A stretch of DNA of 52,747 nucleotides, from positions 1 through 52,747 of the forward strand of contig NW_023365704.1 in NCBI RefSeq assembly GCF_000003815.2. The letters are read 5' to 3'. This stretch comes from Branchiostoma floridae (Eukaryota > Chordata > Leptocardii > Amphioxiformes > Branchiostomatidae). Every line of letters begins with the position of its first letter. The stretch's first letter is position 1. Shown in pieces: positions 33,060 to 45,210 of the stretch. The translations under genes were made by a program, and so were the position numbers. Below the pieces are notes generated by a model, which had not been told where the DNA came from, searched no databases, and was given only the letters and a program-made list of their open reading frames with translations.

Positions 33060-34990
33060 TGCTCAGTTACAACCGCTACGGATCGAAGAAATACCAATAA
33101 TGCAGAAACACAACAAACAATGCTGATAATGAAATCATATTAAAGTACTTCATGTAGAAATTCTAACGTCAGACCAAACTAATTAGGAAAACCTTTTTTT
33201 CTGGGATGGAATATTTCTTCCTTCTTCTGTCGAATCAAGCTGATGTAGGGTGCCCCCTTTTTAATTACTCGCATACAATACTATAGAACTGGTCAAATGG
33301 TACAGTGCAATTATTATAATAATTATATGTTGATAACATGGTCCAAAGCTGATACGTAGTTGTTGGTTTTTACTTGCACGCAATACTGTAGGGCATGCGG
33401 AAACGTACCTTGACCAAAGGCTACGGGGAAAACATTTTGCAGTTTCGCGAAAATGTTGCCTTTCAAATTCTAGTTCTTAATTGTAACTATGTTCATGAAT
33501 ATAGACTTGCTCCTTTTCTATCAACAGTGTTCTGACAAAAGATTACCTATAAATGTCTATTTCAGAAACTGTACATTGCTCGTAATTCCAAGACACGTAT
33601 ATGACCGCTTTCCCTTTATGATATAAAATTGCAACTATTCAATCGAATAAGAATCTTCATTCCTACGAAGAGATTGCAGTTTAGACCAAAAATAGAAGGT
33701 TTCTTTATTATACAGCAAGCTTCTACAACTTCTGAATGTCTTGATCTAAGTCACATGCATGTACCTATGAATGCTTTCGCTTTCAGCGTATCATTGTATA
33801 AAAGACATTTCCCTTTGGGATCCATTTTCCGAACAAAAGCATTGGCACATTTACTTCACACACTCCCTAGGGATATAGCAAACGGTGGTAAGGTACCGAC
33901 AAATGAATACTTGATTCATGCAACTTAAAGTATAGCTTGATAATGTTTCAAAAACAAACTCACCTTCTTTCGCCGAATAATGTGTTAAGAAATTCATTGT
34001 AATGCACCTCCGCTGTGCCATACTTACAACAAACATTGACTCAACCGAGCTGTCAAACACGGCAATGACGCAAAGGACCGTTGTTTCAGAGTACGCCCAT
34101 TTTTCACCTGTCCAATAGAATACAATAGATATACATCAAATGTTCAGTCCTCTGTTATAAAAGTTTCAAAGAAATGGACCCTGACCTGGCACTACACCCG
34201 AAACCAACTATTTATATATTGGATCCTAATATGTGCTGTCATGTGAAATGAATGCATGAATAAGCAGACAAATAAATCATTGTTGTTGTTGTCACGCAGA
34301 GCTACGGTGATACCTCATATGCTGTTGCTATCATTTGAAGGGTTCGTGCAGGTATGACAGAAACTAATAGTATCAATTTATCTGCGAGACGGCTGCACGC
34401 CAATTGTTTTATCAAGAAGCAATGGAAGGTAGTACCCAGCAGTCTCATCCAAAAAAGACTGTAAACAAAAGTTGGGTAAGCTGTGGTCGGACAGTAATTG
34501 AAACACTTTGCTGTCACAGATCATACATTTTGTTGTTCTCTAAAATGCGATCATTACGCTTTCCCTGTATGCATTCTCTCGCAAAGTAAACTTATGAACT
34601 GGCCCCCTCCCGACCCTACCACCAACACGTCACCTGATATGCTTTCGTGTTATTGTCGTGCTCTAGATTGATGTTGATGTTTCAAATATTTGTCTATGGA
34701 TAAATGAATAAATAAGATGTTTCGAAAGGGGAAAGGGTGCATGTATCTATTTTGCTCCCGCACAAATACTTAGTGCAACATAATTTGTAAGTGAGGCATG
34801 TAAAAGAATATCCCTTCCAGTCGAAGGGGATATACGTGATTGAGGACCACAAGTTGACTGAAATTATAGTAGGATGGAGACATTATCAGGGAAGGTCACG
34901 TAAAAACGAACATTGTTTACATTTGGAAAATAATCTATGTAATTGAGTAAAAAAAATGAAGATTTGAAAAGCGGAAACATTGTTTTGAAT
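33060..34990. other. Intergenic, no supported gene
   Basis: Several open frames of 60-100 codons exist but lack splice context or recognisable domains. A short segment near 34850 (ttgaggaccacaagttgact) recurs at about 43193, so part of this is dispersed repeat. Confidence 0.45.
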
Positions 34991-35009
34991 GTGTACCAGT
35001 GTGCATATG

Positions 35010-35021
35010 TGTGTGTGTGTT

Positions 35022-35058
<37 letters not shown>

Positions 35059-35105
35059 ATGTGTGTGTGTGTTTATGTGTGTGTGTGTTTATGTGTGTGT
35101 GTGCA
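35010..35105. repeat. (TG)n microsatellite
   Basis: A gt/tg tract with regular ttta interruptions. 35110-35975 downstream shows no supported gene. Confidence 0.93.
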
Positions 35106-35978
35106 TCTTTTTGTGTTCTTGAGTATTTATGGTCAGAATGACATTTAAACCACTGGATGAAGTCATTTGGCATGTGGATTGGTGTTCAGAAGATTTTGGG
35201 CCTCCTGCTATGCAACCATGCTAGCTACTGCATCAGATTTTCATTTCTTTTTATCTTTTGACCAGTGGCACTGTGAGACCGTCAGAATTTAAAGCAACCA
35301 GGGTGTTCAGTACTAGCAAGGGTTTACAGGTGGCGCTGTGAGAAGAAGGGATACGCCCAAATCATACATTTTCTCGATATTTTTGGCCCGATATTTTGAG
35401 GTTATTGCAATATTTAGATGTTATCCTTAATTTTTCGAAAGAAGCCGGTTCCTCGTAAATTTCTTCTATAGAATGGTTATGTAGTAAGATACACCTTTCG
35501 TCTGTTATTAAATGAAAATAATTTAGCCTCAAGAAGATGATGGAGTCATCGATATCAAAGATATACGGCCACCGAACACTTTTATTCAATACTTTTACTT
35601 CAACATTCATTCAATACAAAAAGAAAAAAAACTAGTCCGAATATCAAAACAAGCTCGTAACAAGTTAAATGTTACTCTTATTTTCTGTCGAAAACCCTTC
35701 AGCGTTCCGGGACCTTTTTTAATCATCTGTCAGTGCAGGTTAACTACGGTAATCGTTGTAGAAAGATTAAATGAATATTGTACTATGCATAAAGTTAGAA
35801 ATGAAGTACATTTCATTTGTGAATGCCATCGTTACAATTTGCCTAGTTGCAATTCTCAATAAAATACAAATGTAATAAAAACAATTTTTTCAAGTAGCTT
35901 TCACAATCCAGAAAACCCCCAGAAAGCTATATTTCTCTATAAAAATCTGTAAATTATTGAAAATGTTGGTCTATTCTT

Positions 35979-36139
35979 TATAGCCCTGGGTACCATCCCG
36001 NNNNNNNNNNNNNNNNNNNNNNNNNNNNNNNNNNNNNNNNNNNNNNNNNNNNNNNNNNNNNNNNNNNNNNNNNNNNNNNNNNNNNNNNNNNNNNNNNNNN
36101 ACTCTGGAGGTGAACGATTACGGATGGTACCAGGCTATA
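35979..36139. mobile_element. MITE interrupted by an assembly gap
   Basis: tatagccctgggtaccatcc on the left and ggatggtaccaggctata on the right are inverse complements with one difference, flanking the 100-N gap (36001-36100). Fold-back structure is a plausible reason for the assembly break. Confidence 0.7.
36001..36100. other. Assembly gap (100 N)
   Basis: Placeholder gap inside the fold-back element at 35979-36139. Confidence 0.95.
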
Positions 36140-36179
36140 TCTTAGCCATTGCCCTCAGAAAAGAAGCAAAAACCTAATT

Positions 36180-37490
36180 AGCTCCATGAAATGTCATGGA
36201 GGTTATATTTTACCCTGCGTTTGTGTGTGTGTGTGTGTGTCTGTCTGTCAACAAGATAACTCAAGAACGGCTTGGGTGGATTTGTTTCATACTTGGTGTG
36301 TTGGTAGGGTGTGACAAAAGCTGGAAGTGATTAGATTTTGCGTCTTCCCTCGGTACTGCAGTGCAACTTCCGGTTTTGCTATCTCGTGTTTGAACAAGCT
36401 ATGTTCACGATTTTTTGGTGTCAGATAGCTCTTGTGCTCAGGAAGAAGCGACATAGACACAGTTTGAGCTCCCTAGAGACTAGGTTTGGGATAGCAGGGG
36501 CATTTTTGTCAAAAAAATCTGAAGTGGATAACGCAAGAAGGAAACAACGGATTTTCATGATTTTTGGTATGTAGGTGCCTTAGACAATGATGTACAGAAT
36601 TAAATACTAATTATGCAAAATTAGAGTAAATTTGCATAATTAATGAGAACATTATATCATAGTAGTTTTTTCAATGTATCTGTTGTCCCGGACATGATAT
36701 AGTCTTGACATTTGGGTGGTAGACAGCTTTCAGCGCCATGACATATTAGGTCAAGCAAGTTTCAGCCTCCTAACATTTAATTTCGGAACTGCAGGGGCAA
36801 TTTTGTCAAGACATTCGAAAGGGAAAGCTGGATTGCCATCATTTTAGGCATGCAGGTAGCTTAGGCAAATATATTCATAATAATAATAATGATAATATTG
36901 GGTGTATTTTGCAGCCAGTAGGTACCCAAAGTGTGGGTAATGAGGCTGTTGAAAGTGGTCGAGGCACTCCTCGAGCACGGGACCCGTTTTAGTCCCTCCC
37001 GGAGAAGATTCGTGGAAAGTTCGTGAGCTACAGCATCCGAACGTNNNNNNNNNNNNNNNNNNNNNNNNNNNNNNNNNNNNNNNNNNNNNNNNNNNNNNNN
37101 NNNNNNNNNNNNNNNNNNNNNNNNNNNNNNNNNNNNNNNNNNNNNNNNNNNNNNNNNNNNNNNNNNNNNNNNNNNNNNNNNNNNNNNNNNNNNNNNNNNN
37201 NNNNNNNNNNNNNNNNNNNNNNNNNNNNNNNNNNNNNNNNNNNNNNNNNNNNNNNNNNNNNNNNNNNNNNNNNNNNNNNNNNNNNNNNNNNNNNNNNNNN
37301 NNNNNNNNNNNNNNNNNNNNNNNNNNNNNNNNNNNNNNNNNNNNNNNNNNNNNNNNNNNNNNNNNNNNNNNNNNNNNTACTTTGTGTAAGTTAGTCAATG
37401 ATGAACGTCGCCATGCATAGATCATGTAAATGTGTCATTTGCATAAAATTTACAAAAGCTATGAATATTTCATGGAGGTATGAGGTCGCC
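36180..37490. repeat. Dispersed repeat family, gap-interrupted
   Basis: Begins catggaggttatattttacc, then a gt tract, cagataactcaagaac-like text, ggtgtgttggtagg, later ggcatgcaggtagcttaggc and ttaatgaga; ends catggaggtatgaggtcgcc. The inner blocks recur in order at 44225-44670 and partly at 100-200 and 2060-2150. It contains the 333-N gap (37045-37377). No coding exon is supported. Confidence 0.5.
37045..37377. other. Assembly gap (333 N)
   Basis: Gap inside the dispersed repeat at 36180-37490. Apparent long reading frames across it are runs of unknown bases. Confidence 0.95.
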
Positions 37491-37794
37491 GAACTCTAGT
37501 TATACTTAAGATATCAGAAATTCCATTGAGTAGCTATAGACATGTTTATGCATTCTTTAACATTAAGATATTCTCATACTTTTGTACGTCCGTTTTCTTC
37601 CTTACAACTATTCAATGGGGATGAATAATGATAATGATAATGATAATAATCAAACTCTGTATATGACTTACGCTTTTTATTTATTTATTTGTCAATGATA
37701 CAACTCATTACACGGATCTGCCTAGGCAGCTTTGGGCTGGTAGCGGTAGATCCACAGAGATACAGACGAACATACATCATCGGTCGACGTGATC

Positions 37795-37985
37795 GCACAT
37801 GTTCGCACATGTTTACACACGACGGGATTATACCACCCCTTGCGGGGTGACATACCCTTCCATATGCGCCAGGTCTCCCGTCCGGGTGAATGATGTAAAT
37901 CACCGTGAGCCGAAGCTAGGTACTCATTTTCACCTGAGTATAGTGAGGAAAGCCGTGTAAAGTGCCTTTCCCAAGGGCACAAGAT
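37795..37985 (-). mobile_element. tRNA-derived SINE body, reverse orientation (copy 3)
   Basis: Contains cgcacatgtttacaca, accccttgcggggtgacata, gccgaagctaggtactcatt and gtgaggaaagccgtgtaaag, matching the family bodies at 245-510 and 50930-51215. The tRNA head is missing or truncated near 37985. Confidence 0.65.
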
Positions 37986-38221
37986 CGGTAACAATAATTT
38001 TACAATTCATGCATTGCGATGTTAGGTTGTGTATATTCTTACCCATACTGCAATATGACTTGAAATTTAAAAGACATTTTTCGGGTATTTTTTTTTCTGA
38101 TTATAGCATTATTTCTTAGTTGCCCAGATTTTATGTCATCCTCATAATCAAATCAGTACGGCATTTTTTTCTATTCCAAAGATAAAGATGAAAAGGTGAT
38201 GAAGCACAATTTGACTTAACA

Positions 38222-40276
38222 CTAGTTCACTTTCGTCTTCCTGTTCATCACATACCGTTTTAAGCTCATTAAGCCAGAGGAGCAAACGTATATATTCAGC
38301 AAATGAAGACACGGCTGGCAGAGGAACATCATAATGCACAACCGGTAGCCACACCTGTAGAAAAGGGGTAAAAGAGAACGGCATCTGAACAAAAGATGTA
38401 TAAGTACACGTCGATCCAGGTAGTAAGATAACCGAATAACAATAACTAGCTACTGAATATGATTTTGAAAACGGCCAGACGTTTCAGATAACATCCGTTA
38501 TTCGTAATCGTGACACCAAGGAGACCATGTTGAACTTGCCTACAACAAAATAACAGTTGCTATTTGGAATGTCTCACTGTTGTGTAATTTCCATTTAGCG
38601 CATATATAACATACATTCTCGTAACTCCACCAGGTGCCATTATACCGCCACCTCAAAAAACGTTGTTATAAAGCCCTTCTCAAGATTGTCTTCAACACGT
38701 AATATCTGAATTGTATTACATCTAGGGTATTTAACATTCGGTGTTCAAGACAATCTTGGGAAGACATCTATACTAACGTTTTTTGAGGTGACGGTATTAT
38801 GGCACCTGGTGGAATTATGATAGTCAATGTTAGATACAAGTTCTATCAATGATAGTTTTACAAGTGATAAAATTCTCGATATATAGTACTTAGTTATATC
38901 TATTCTTTGTTACAATATTTTTATTGTTAGCCGGCAATATTCATCGATAAAAAAGAATAAAGGTCATCATCGTATTAAAGTTCTTTTCTCGTTTTCACTA
39001 GCTTTACACTCTTTCTTTTCAGTGTCAATAATACATTTTGACTAAGCTCAATGTTATACGTTACAAGTTTGGTTGTTCTACTAAAATTTGTGTTGTTAGT
39101 ACGTACCTTTTCATCTCATCCATCCGTGGCAGAATAACCGAAGTAAATTTGTACCAATGGAAAGGGAGGACGAGAACCCGGATGTAAAGATACAAGGTCA
39201 ATGTCCCTATCCACAACGGCAGGTATCCTGGTGCATCACGGGAAACACCCAGCGTCTGCATTATGAACCTGAAAAGGAGTACTACACAATTATAACATAT
39301 CTTAGTAATACATGTTATCTTATGGCAAAGTGTACGTTTAGAAGGGTGTCATTATGATGAATCAGAACTCAAACCACAAAAACTTCCCCTCAATGCTAAT
39401 TATAACCTTTCTGTTCACTGTCATCAAACGTATTTGCACATGCGCTTACATTGTATGTGAACATACAATCATCAGAACATTATGTAAGCTTAATCCATCA
39501 TATTATAAACTGCTCTGAACCATTTTCTCGTAATTTGCCTATTTGGTTGAATAATGTGTTCTTTTTATGTTACCTTCACAGAAGGGAACATATTGTTTTT
39601 GCATTGTTTCTTCTTCTTCTCCGCACAAATAAGGTCAGCGACCTGGACCAGACGGCTGTCACCATGGTAACCGTTAAAATAGCAGGCCCAATGTGGTGTT
39701 CGGTTACATAATGTAGCAAATGTCAGATCTAGAGGGGCTCGGGTCACTACATTTAGAACTGTGTTCAAATAAGAATGAACAAAACAGTTGCCAGTGTTAG
39801 ACTACAGCATGTGAAGGTAACATTCTGTATTTGCTTGCAAATCTTACCTTTCTAGTTCTTTGTTGATTTTTCTTAATGATCGATATTTTTATACTAGGGA
39901 TAAGGTATCAAATGCCCCCGCAAGTTTTATACTATATATATACGCACGTTCATTGTTCCGAGAACGCGTGTAAAGCGATTTGTGGGCAATATGTCAAAGA
40001 AGAAGAAATGCCCGGGCGTGATTTGAGTTGTTTCTGTCTCAAGGGGCCTTTACCTTTGACATATTATCCAACATTCTTATCGCGGCACATGCATGCGTAC
40101 TCCAAACAGTGAACACTTCAGGTGCTGACTTAAAATGAGACAGATTTGGAAATTTGACTAACCGTATCCTGGCAGGTGGCACGGTTAGCTCCATCATCTG
40201 ATGAAACATCACCATATACGGGTCCACACCATGCACCTGGAAGTGAGCAATTATTAATTTTTTTAAAGTAAATATA

Positions 40277-40332
<56 letters not shown>

Positions 40333-41844
40333 AGAAACAAAGAGAGAGAAAGAGAGAGGAAGAGAGGGAGAGAGAGACATACAGAGAGAGAGAGAGAGAG
40401 ATGGAAGGCAAAGTTCTCAGTACACGTAAAAGAATTTTCTAACTTCAGTCAGTAACTTCTTTTTGGCGTATAGGTCTTTGTTATACAGTGATTTGCTCAA
40501 CTATTTACGGATCCATGCAGATATAAATCTGACAGAAGCGTCCTTGGTCTAGAGTTGTAACGGTGATGAAACTTACAAGTGACATAAGCTCTGAAACACC
40601 AGTAATGGAATGATGCAAAACTCCCGTAAAAGTGCGGCCTGTATAAGGCACGGTCAGTGGGACACTTCCGCTGATTACCAAATCTGAAAAAAAAACAGGG
40701 GAAAAGTTGTCAGCATTTAACCCTAGATGTTATCTCGTACATGTAAGTTGTCTTCTAATTATGTAGTCAGCGATGGAACTGTTGCAGTTTCTTCCCCTAT
40801 AATGACGTGACTACAAAGGTGCACTGATCTTACTGAAACTCAGCAACGGAAAGTTATATACAGAACTTGGTTGTGTTGTCAGTGGACAGAAAATAAACAG
40901 ATCACGTTGCAATATACGTTATCGGGACAGGAGTAGAAACAAAAACGTTAGCTTTAAGCTACGACAGTTTTGATTCCTTAAAGATAAACGTATATTCGCT
41001 GAAATGTAAACACAATCTGATGTTAAAGTCAGCTTTTGTTCATACTGTATCTGTCCACTAAAGTAACAGCTTATTCAAGCACATAGGGGATTTAACGGCA
41101 GGGGCCGATTTTCTCTTAATTCAAAATACGTGATTTTGGTACGTAAATAACATAAGTGGTGATTGACATAATCGTATATAATAATCCAGATAAGGATCCG
41201 ATTAGTTGGATTAATCAGGAAATAAATTCATTACTCCAGTTCATTCCATTACAATATGAGATATTTGTAACTGAGAAAGAGAGACACACCAATAGATACT
41301 CATTACAAAATTGAATACCTACCCATTATTTGCATAATCAATAAGACATCACTATAACGTCATAGTTGTAGTAGCAATGAGCCTCATACTCGCGGTATTT
41401 GAAGGTTAGGTGAAAGTGAACATCGTTAATCATAAATCATGCAAATCAGGGCCTTATTTGGATTGAGCAAGAGGAATTTCTGAAATAGCCAGTTCTTTGC
41501 TAAGATGATACTTATTAACTAATGAGACTAATGCAAAAGAGGGCCGTATTTCCATGATCAATGAGAAACATTTATAATACGTCAGGTTAACACCAGCTGG
41601 CGAAGGTGTGATGTCGTGGAACTCAAATTTGTTGGCCTAGTACGATGGAAAGTTAAAACTGAGAAGGGTGGACAAAAATCGGTTACCATATCTTTTGTAG
41701 TGTTCCAACGGCCAACTATGTAGACTACAGGATAGACGAGATAATTTTATATTGTATTGATAAAAAGTAAATGATAAACATTTACCTGCCAAAAGATACC
41801 CCAGGTTGAAGGCAGACGTATGCCGCACTATACGTATGTCCTTG
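38222..41844 (-). CDS. TLC-domain membrane protein (TLCD4/5-like), last five exons
   Basis: Minus-strand exons in transcript order: 41786-41844, 40577-40683, 40163-40236, 39107-39268, 38222-38354 (TAG at 38222-38224). All junctions are GT-AG and in frame (phases 2/1, 1/0, 0/2, 2/2). The product reads HTSAFNLGYLLAD, GVLHHSITGVSELMSL, MMELTVPPARIRFIMQTLG, then a hydrophobic segment with YIRVLVLPFHWY, a final membrane helix with LHLLNIYV, and a basic tail (LKRYVMNRKTK). LGYxxAD, the HH pair, the ME(L/I)(S/T)-P segment and RV...P match TLC-domain proteins, multi-span ER or plasma-membrane proteins linked to lipid handling. The 5' exons, expected above 41844, were not found. Exact subfamily uncertain. 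Confidence 0.74.
38400..38520 (-). repeat. Penelope-type repeat with hammerhead-like remnant (copy C, inverted)
   Basis: On the minus strand: gtca (stem I), a mutated ctgacga region, a stem II hairpin ataac/gttat, then gaaacgtc and tggccg, followed by ttcaaaatcatattcagt. The stem II sequence differs from the other copies yet still pairs. It lies in the last intron of the TLC gene, in sense with that gene. Confidence 0.55.
38617..38819. mobile_element. Fold-back MITE, about 203 bp
   Basis: Arms ccaccaggtgccattatacc / ggtattatggcacctggtgg pair with one mismatch, and pairing continues through cacctcaaaaaacgtt / aacgttttttgaggtg and caagattgtctt / aagacaatcttg. It lies in the last intron of the TLC gene. 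Confidence 0.88.
40277..40402. repeat. (GA)n microsatellite
   Basis: About 125 bases of interrupted ga repeats in a TLC-gene intron. Ser/Leu-rich reading frames across it on the minus strand are artefacts. Confidence 0.95.
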
Positions 41845-41859
41845 CTGAAGAACAAACAA

Positions 41860-43850
41860 AAAACAATTTAGCCAAGGGATTATTGTTATATGTCAATATA
41901 TCAACTTCTTCTTTCAAATCATTTTATTGGGTTGAAGAACACGTATAATAGTTATTGACCATCTTAGGCGTCGTATACCAATATAAACATCTATGAGTAA
42001 TTTTTCCAATTCTTAGTTTTGATGACGACTAGCAAAGATACTAATTTATCATTATCTGGGGTCACTGCAAATACATTGTGGACAGTACACTGCAGCATTC
42101 GCAATAAGTATGTTATATGCTGGGCTTGATTTGAAAATACTCTGGGAAATTATTTTATGATATATATAAATATTGTTATATGTTATATATGTTGCAAGTA
42201 GAACTCATTGTCGAAGCCACGATAGTCAACGTAGAGCAAGAAAAAATGGTATGGATGAAGCGTAGAACAGTTTTGGTTTACTTCTGGGAACTCCTCTACT
42301 ACGAAAATGAATGGGAATGTTCCCACACATGTTATTATTTTCCTATTACATTTCAGTCCCAGGGGATTAAGCTCTTTGCTACTCTTTGCCACTCAAACAT
42401 GGCTTAAAATGATTGTGAAAACAACATATCACCTTAGAAATTTATTACTGACAAATTTTCTGTATCAATCAAATAAGTATAGGCATTAGGATATAAGACC
42501 ATATAAGTTAAGCACTAGGGACAGTATCATCGCTACCTTCGCCGACAAGATGTTTTCAGTTGTCTGTATGTTTGTTTGTGTGCGTCTCTAAATCTGTTTG
42601 TTGTCAGCATAACTTGGAAGGTCTGTATAGTGCCCTGTGATATTCAGTACAGTACAGTTAGGTTGAAAATTTGAGTCTGAAAAACGCCGAATCCCGCCCT
42701 TACTCCGTCTCCTCACTGTATCTCACGCTACGCCTACGGGTCAAAGTTCACAAATCCACGCCGACGCAGAAGGTAAAATTTGAGTCCATCGGCTGAGGCT
42801 TCCTGACACGTTTGACTAATTGTTGACGTCACGTATTCGCAATAAGATCACGTGTCTCTAGCTCTCGTGTGAGTTCACGCTTTTTTTATCATCATCGACC
42901 CTTTAGTAGACGACAGTAGCACTTGGAAGAAAGTTAAGCACTGTACTATTACATAGATGAGCTTTCGTGATAGTTAAAGCTATCTAATTCTTTTTTATAA
43001 GCTGAACGTCATGCGTTTAACAAGCCAGGGAAAGTGGTCATTGTTCGTTCACCGTAAGCAATTTCCGCACAGCCAGCTATCATTTCTCCAGTCTCACCTT
43101 CCCTACAAAGAATTGGGGTAATTCGGTCATTAATGATGGATTCCAAGTCTGGTACCAAGTTGCGCTCAAGGTAGGATAGCACGGGGATTTTCCATCGTTG
43201 AGGACCACAAATTGACTGCTGAAATCATCGTAGGGTACGCACTGGAGTAGGTAGATAATACGAAAAACGACATATAACCTATAATAATATACTACGTTAT
43301 AACCTATACAGTAACTAAAAAAAAATATTTTAGCGGTGTTTGAAGCCGTTTTAATACCGTCTAGCGATGGTGAATTGAACTGCAGCCGACTGCATTTGGG
43401 CTATCTAAGCCTATTTCTATGCTGACTGGTGAATTCGCGTTCCAATCCAAGTCAGCTGATCATCGATGCCTGCTTATCATTAGTCTACAGGAGAGTTTCT
43501 AACTTGCTGACTTTCATGTACAATCCATGGATAAACAACGATCTGCGACCTCAGTTCTACAACCGCTATGGATGATGGGATATCACGACAGTGCGCATGT
43601 CCACGTATGTAGGCTACGGGAGCTCTGCTCGTGTTACTCTAATCTATTTTTGACTCGAGGCTGCCCCGTATACTGTCTCTTGGCTCGTATACTGTCTCGA
43701 ATGCGTGGCGTGAGAATCTGCTGCTAATTTTAGCTCGTGAGACGATTTAGTCACTGAGGGTTTCGCTGCTTTCGCTGCACTGTTTGTTGGCCCATATCCA
43801 TCAATAAGGGGAGGGCAGAGAGCAGTGTGTAGTTGACCAAGGGCAAGCAA
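41860..43850. other. Upstream region of the TLC gene; missing 5' exons not located
   Basis: I searched the minus strand here for an exon ending in phase 2 and encoding an N-terminal TLC segment, and found no convincing candidate. 42600-42860 looks like dispersed repeat, and 43190-43250 shares a block with 34840-34890. Confidence 0.4.
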
Positions 43851-43851
43851 A

Positions 43852-44169
43852 ATGCTAAACGCAGCAGTGTTTTCTACAGCAGACGAGCAGCTAACAAGAG
43901 GAAATTATGTTGAAGCTGAGGACAGCTACGCCAAGCTTCTACGGGATGCAGTACAAGAGAAAAACCTCTCCCTTCGGGCCGACTGTTTACAGAGTTTGGG
44001 AGACGTCTACATCGAGAAAGCACAAGACAAACGGTTTCAAATACGTGACCGAGCCAATGACCTCAGAAATACGGCTGCCCTGTACAACGCCGCTATGGCC
44101 ATGATTCGAGAAGCGGACGAAACAGACCGCATACAAGTTCTGAGTCACAGAATACAACTTGTGGAAAAG
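43852..44169 (+). CDS. First exon of a TPR-like helical-repeat protein
   Basis: ATG at 43852 (context caaaATGc) opens 106 codons ending GTGGAAAAG at a gtattc donor. The product is helical with tetratricopeptide-like features: DEQLTRGNYVEAEDSYAKLL (helix pair with G and Y positions), LGDVYIEKAQ, and AALYNAAMAMIREAD. Repeats of this type, LGDVY followed by ALYNAA, occur at the N-terminus of large TPR or STAND-type proteins in lancelets and cnidarians; that comparison is from memory. There is no signal peptide, so the protein is intracellular. Codon use is clearly coding, unlike its surroundings. The rest of the gene is not established; a 44225-44670 dispersed repeat follows in the intron. Confidence 0.7.
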
Positions 44170-45008
44170 GTATTCCTAAAATGTGTTGGGTCAAAGGCAT
44201 TGGTATTTGTGTTTCCGGATATTTGTTGTCAGCATAACTCAAGAACCTTTGGATAGATTTCAATGATATTTGGTATGTGGGTAAGTGTTGGGAAGACGAA
44301 GGTCAAGTTCATGTTTGGTCCCCCTGGTATGTCACCTTGTTACTGCAGCAGAAATTCCGTTTTTTTGTATCTTTTGACTGTTTGATGGCAGATAGCTTGT
44401 GACGTATGGAATACGTGGTGTATGTTTGAGTCCCCCAGCAGGTTGCTGTGGAACTGCAGGGGCGTTTTTCTCAAAATCTTTTAAGGGGGATAACTGAACA
44501 AGGGAATGACAACTTAACATGATATTTGGTAGGTAGGTAGCTTAGACAGAGATGTACATCATCAAGTGCAAATTATACAAACTTATGTACATCTTTGGCA
44601 GGGATGTACATAATGAAGTACAAAATATGCAAATTTGGATCTAATTTGCCTAATTAATGAGGGAAATCTATATTTGTAGTGTTTTCCATTATAGGACTCA
44701 AATACCTGTCATATTTTCAAACAGTTGCCACAATTTCAAGGAGCTTTTATCATTTACGAATTCACCAAAAGACTGAATTTTTTCTAGTAAAATCTCAAAA
44801 TCCACTCATTATACAGAGCGTGGGAATTTCCATTAACCACTGCCTTCAAAGAATAAGTCAAACCCATCAATAGTAAACATAGTACATTATTCTACATTAG
44901 ATATTAGTTGTTTTTTTCCACTCCACTACTTTACTCTTGGTCTTACTTTGAGGCTGTGCATGATTTTGCAAATAAATATATATCTATATCTATATCTATA
45001 TCTACAAG

Positions 45009-45210
45009 GTACTACGACTCGGTGACTCCCAGAGGTTTTGCCTTTGACGGAGCCATGCCGTGGGCCAGCAAGACTCCCTTGGGGCGGGCGGCCACGAAGG
45101 ACAAGCCGGCGCTAGAGCTGATTCTCACCCCGACACAGATGGCAGCAATACAGGAGGAAGACCGCGCCGTCAAAGAGGCTACCATCTTGCGGACGTACTT
45201 GCTAAGGTGA
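45009..45210 (+). CDS. Possible later exon of the TPR-like gene
   Basis: After a ctatat microsatellite ending ctacaag, a frame reads [20 protein letters not shown], then [20 protein letters not shown] and ends TYLLR. GC-rich third positions suggest real coding sequence. To enter this frame a phase 2 exon must precede it, but the exon at 43852 ends in phase 0, so an exon is missing or this belongs to another transcript. It either stops at TGA 45208-45210 or splices at 45206 (AAG then gtgaca). No domain recognised. Confidence 0.42.

Noticed and set aside
33629-33928. Open frame of 99 codons
   Set aside because: No splice context, no recognisable domain and codon use like the flanking sequence; it could be chance.
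35362-35610. Minus-strand frame of 82 codons
   Set aside because: AT-rich codon use, no supporting splice sites or domain.
36844-37425. Long frames on both strands of 123-193 codons
   Set aside because: Most of their length is unknown bases in the 333-N gap.
38148-38384. Minus-strand frame of 78 codons over the last TLC exon
   Set aside because: The splice phase from the preceding exon (AG then G) selects a different frame, which ends at TAG 38222-38224 and gives a membrane helix plus basic tail.
40039-40411. Ser/Leu-rich minus-strand frames of about 93-113 codons
   Set aside because: Most of their length is the GA microsatellite. Only 40163-40236 within them is a real exon, of the TLC gene.
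42183-42392. Minus-strand frame of 69 codons considered as the missing 5' exon of the TLC gene
   Set aside because: None of its frames shows TLC features, and no donor in phase 2 was found.
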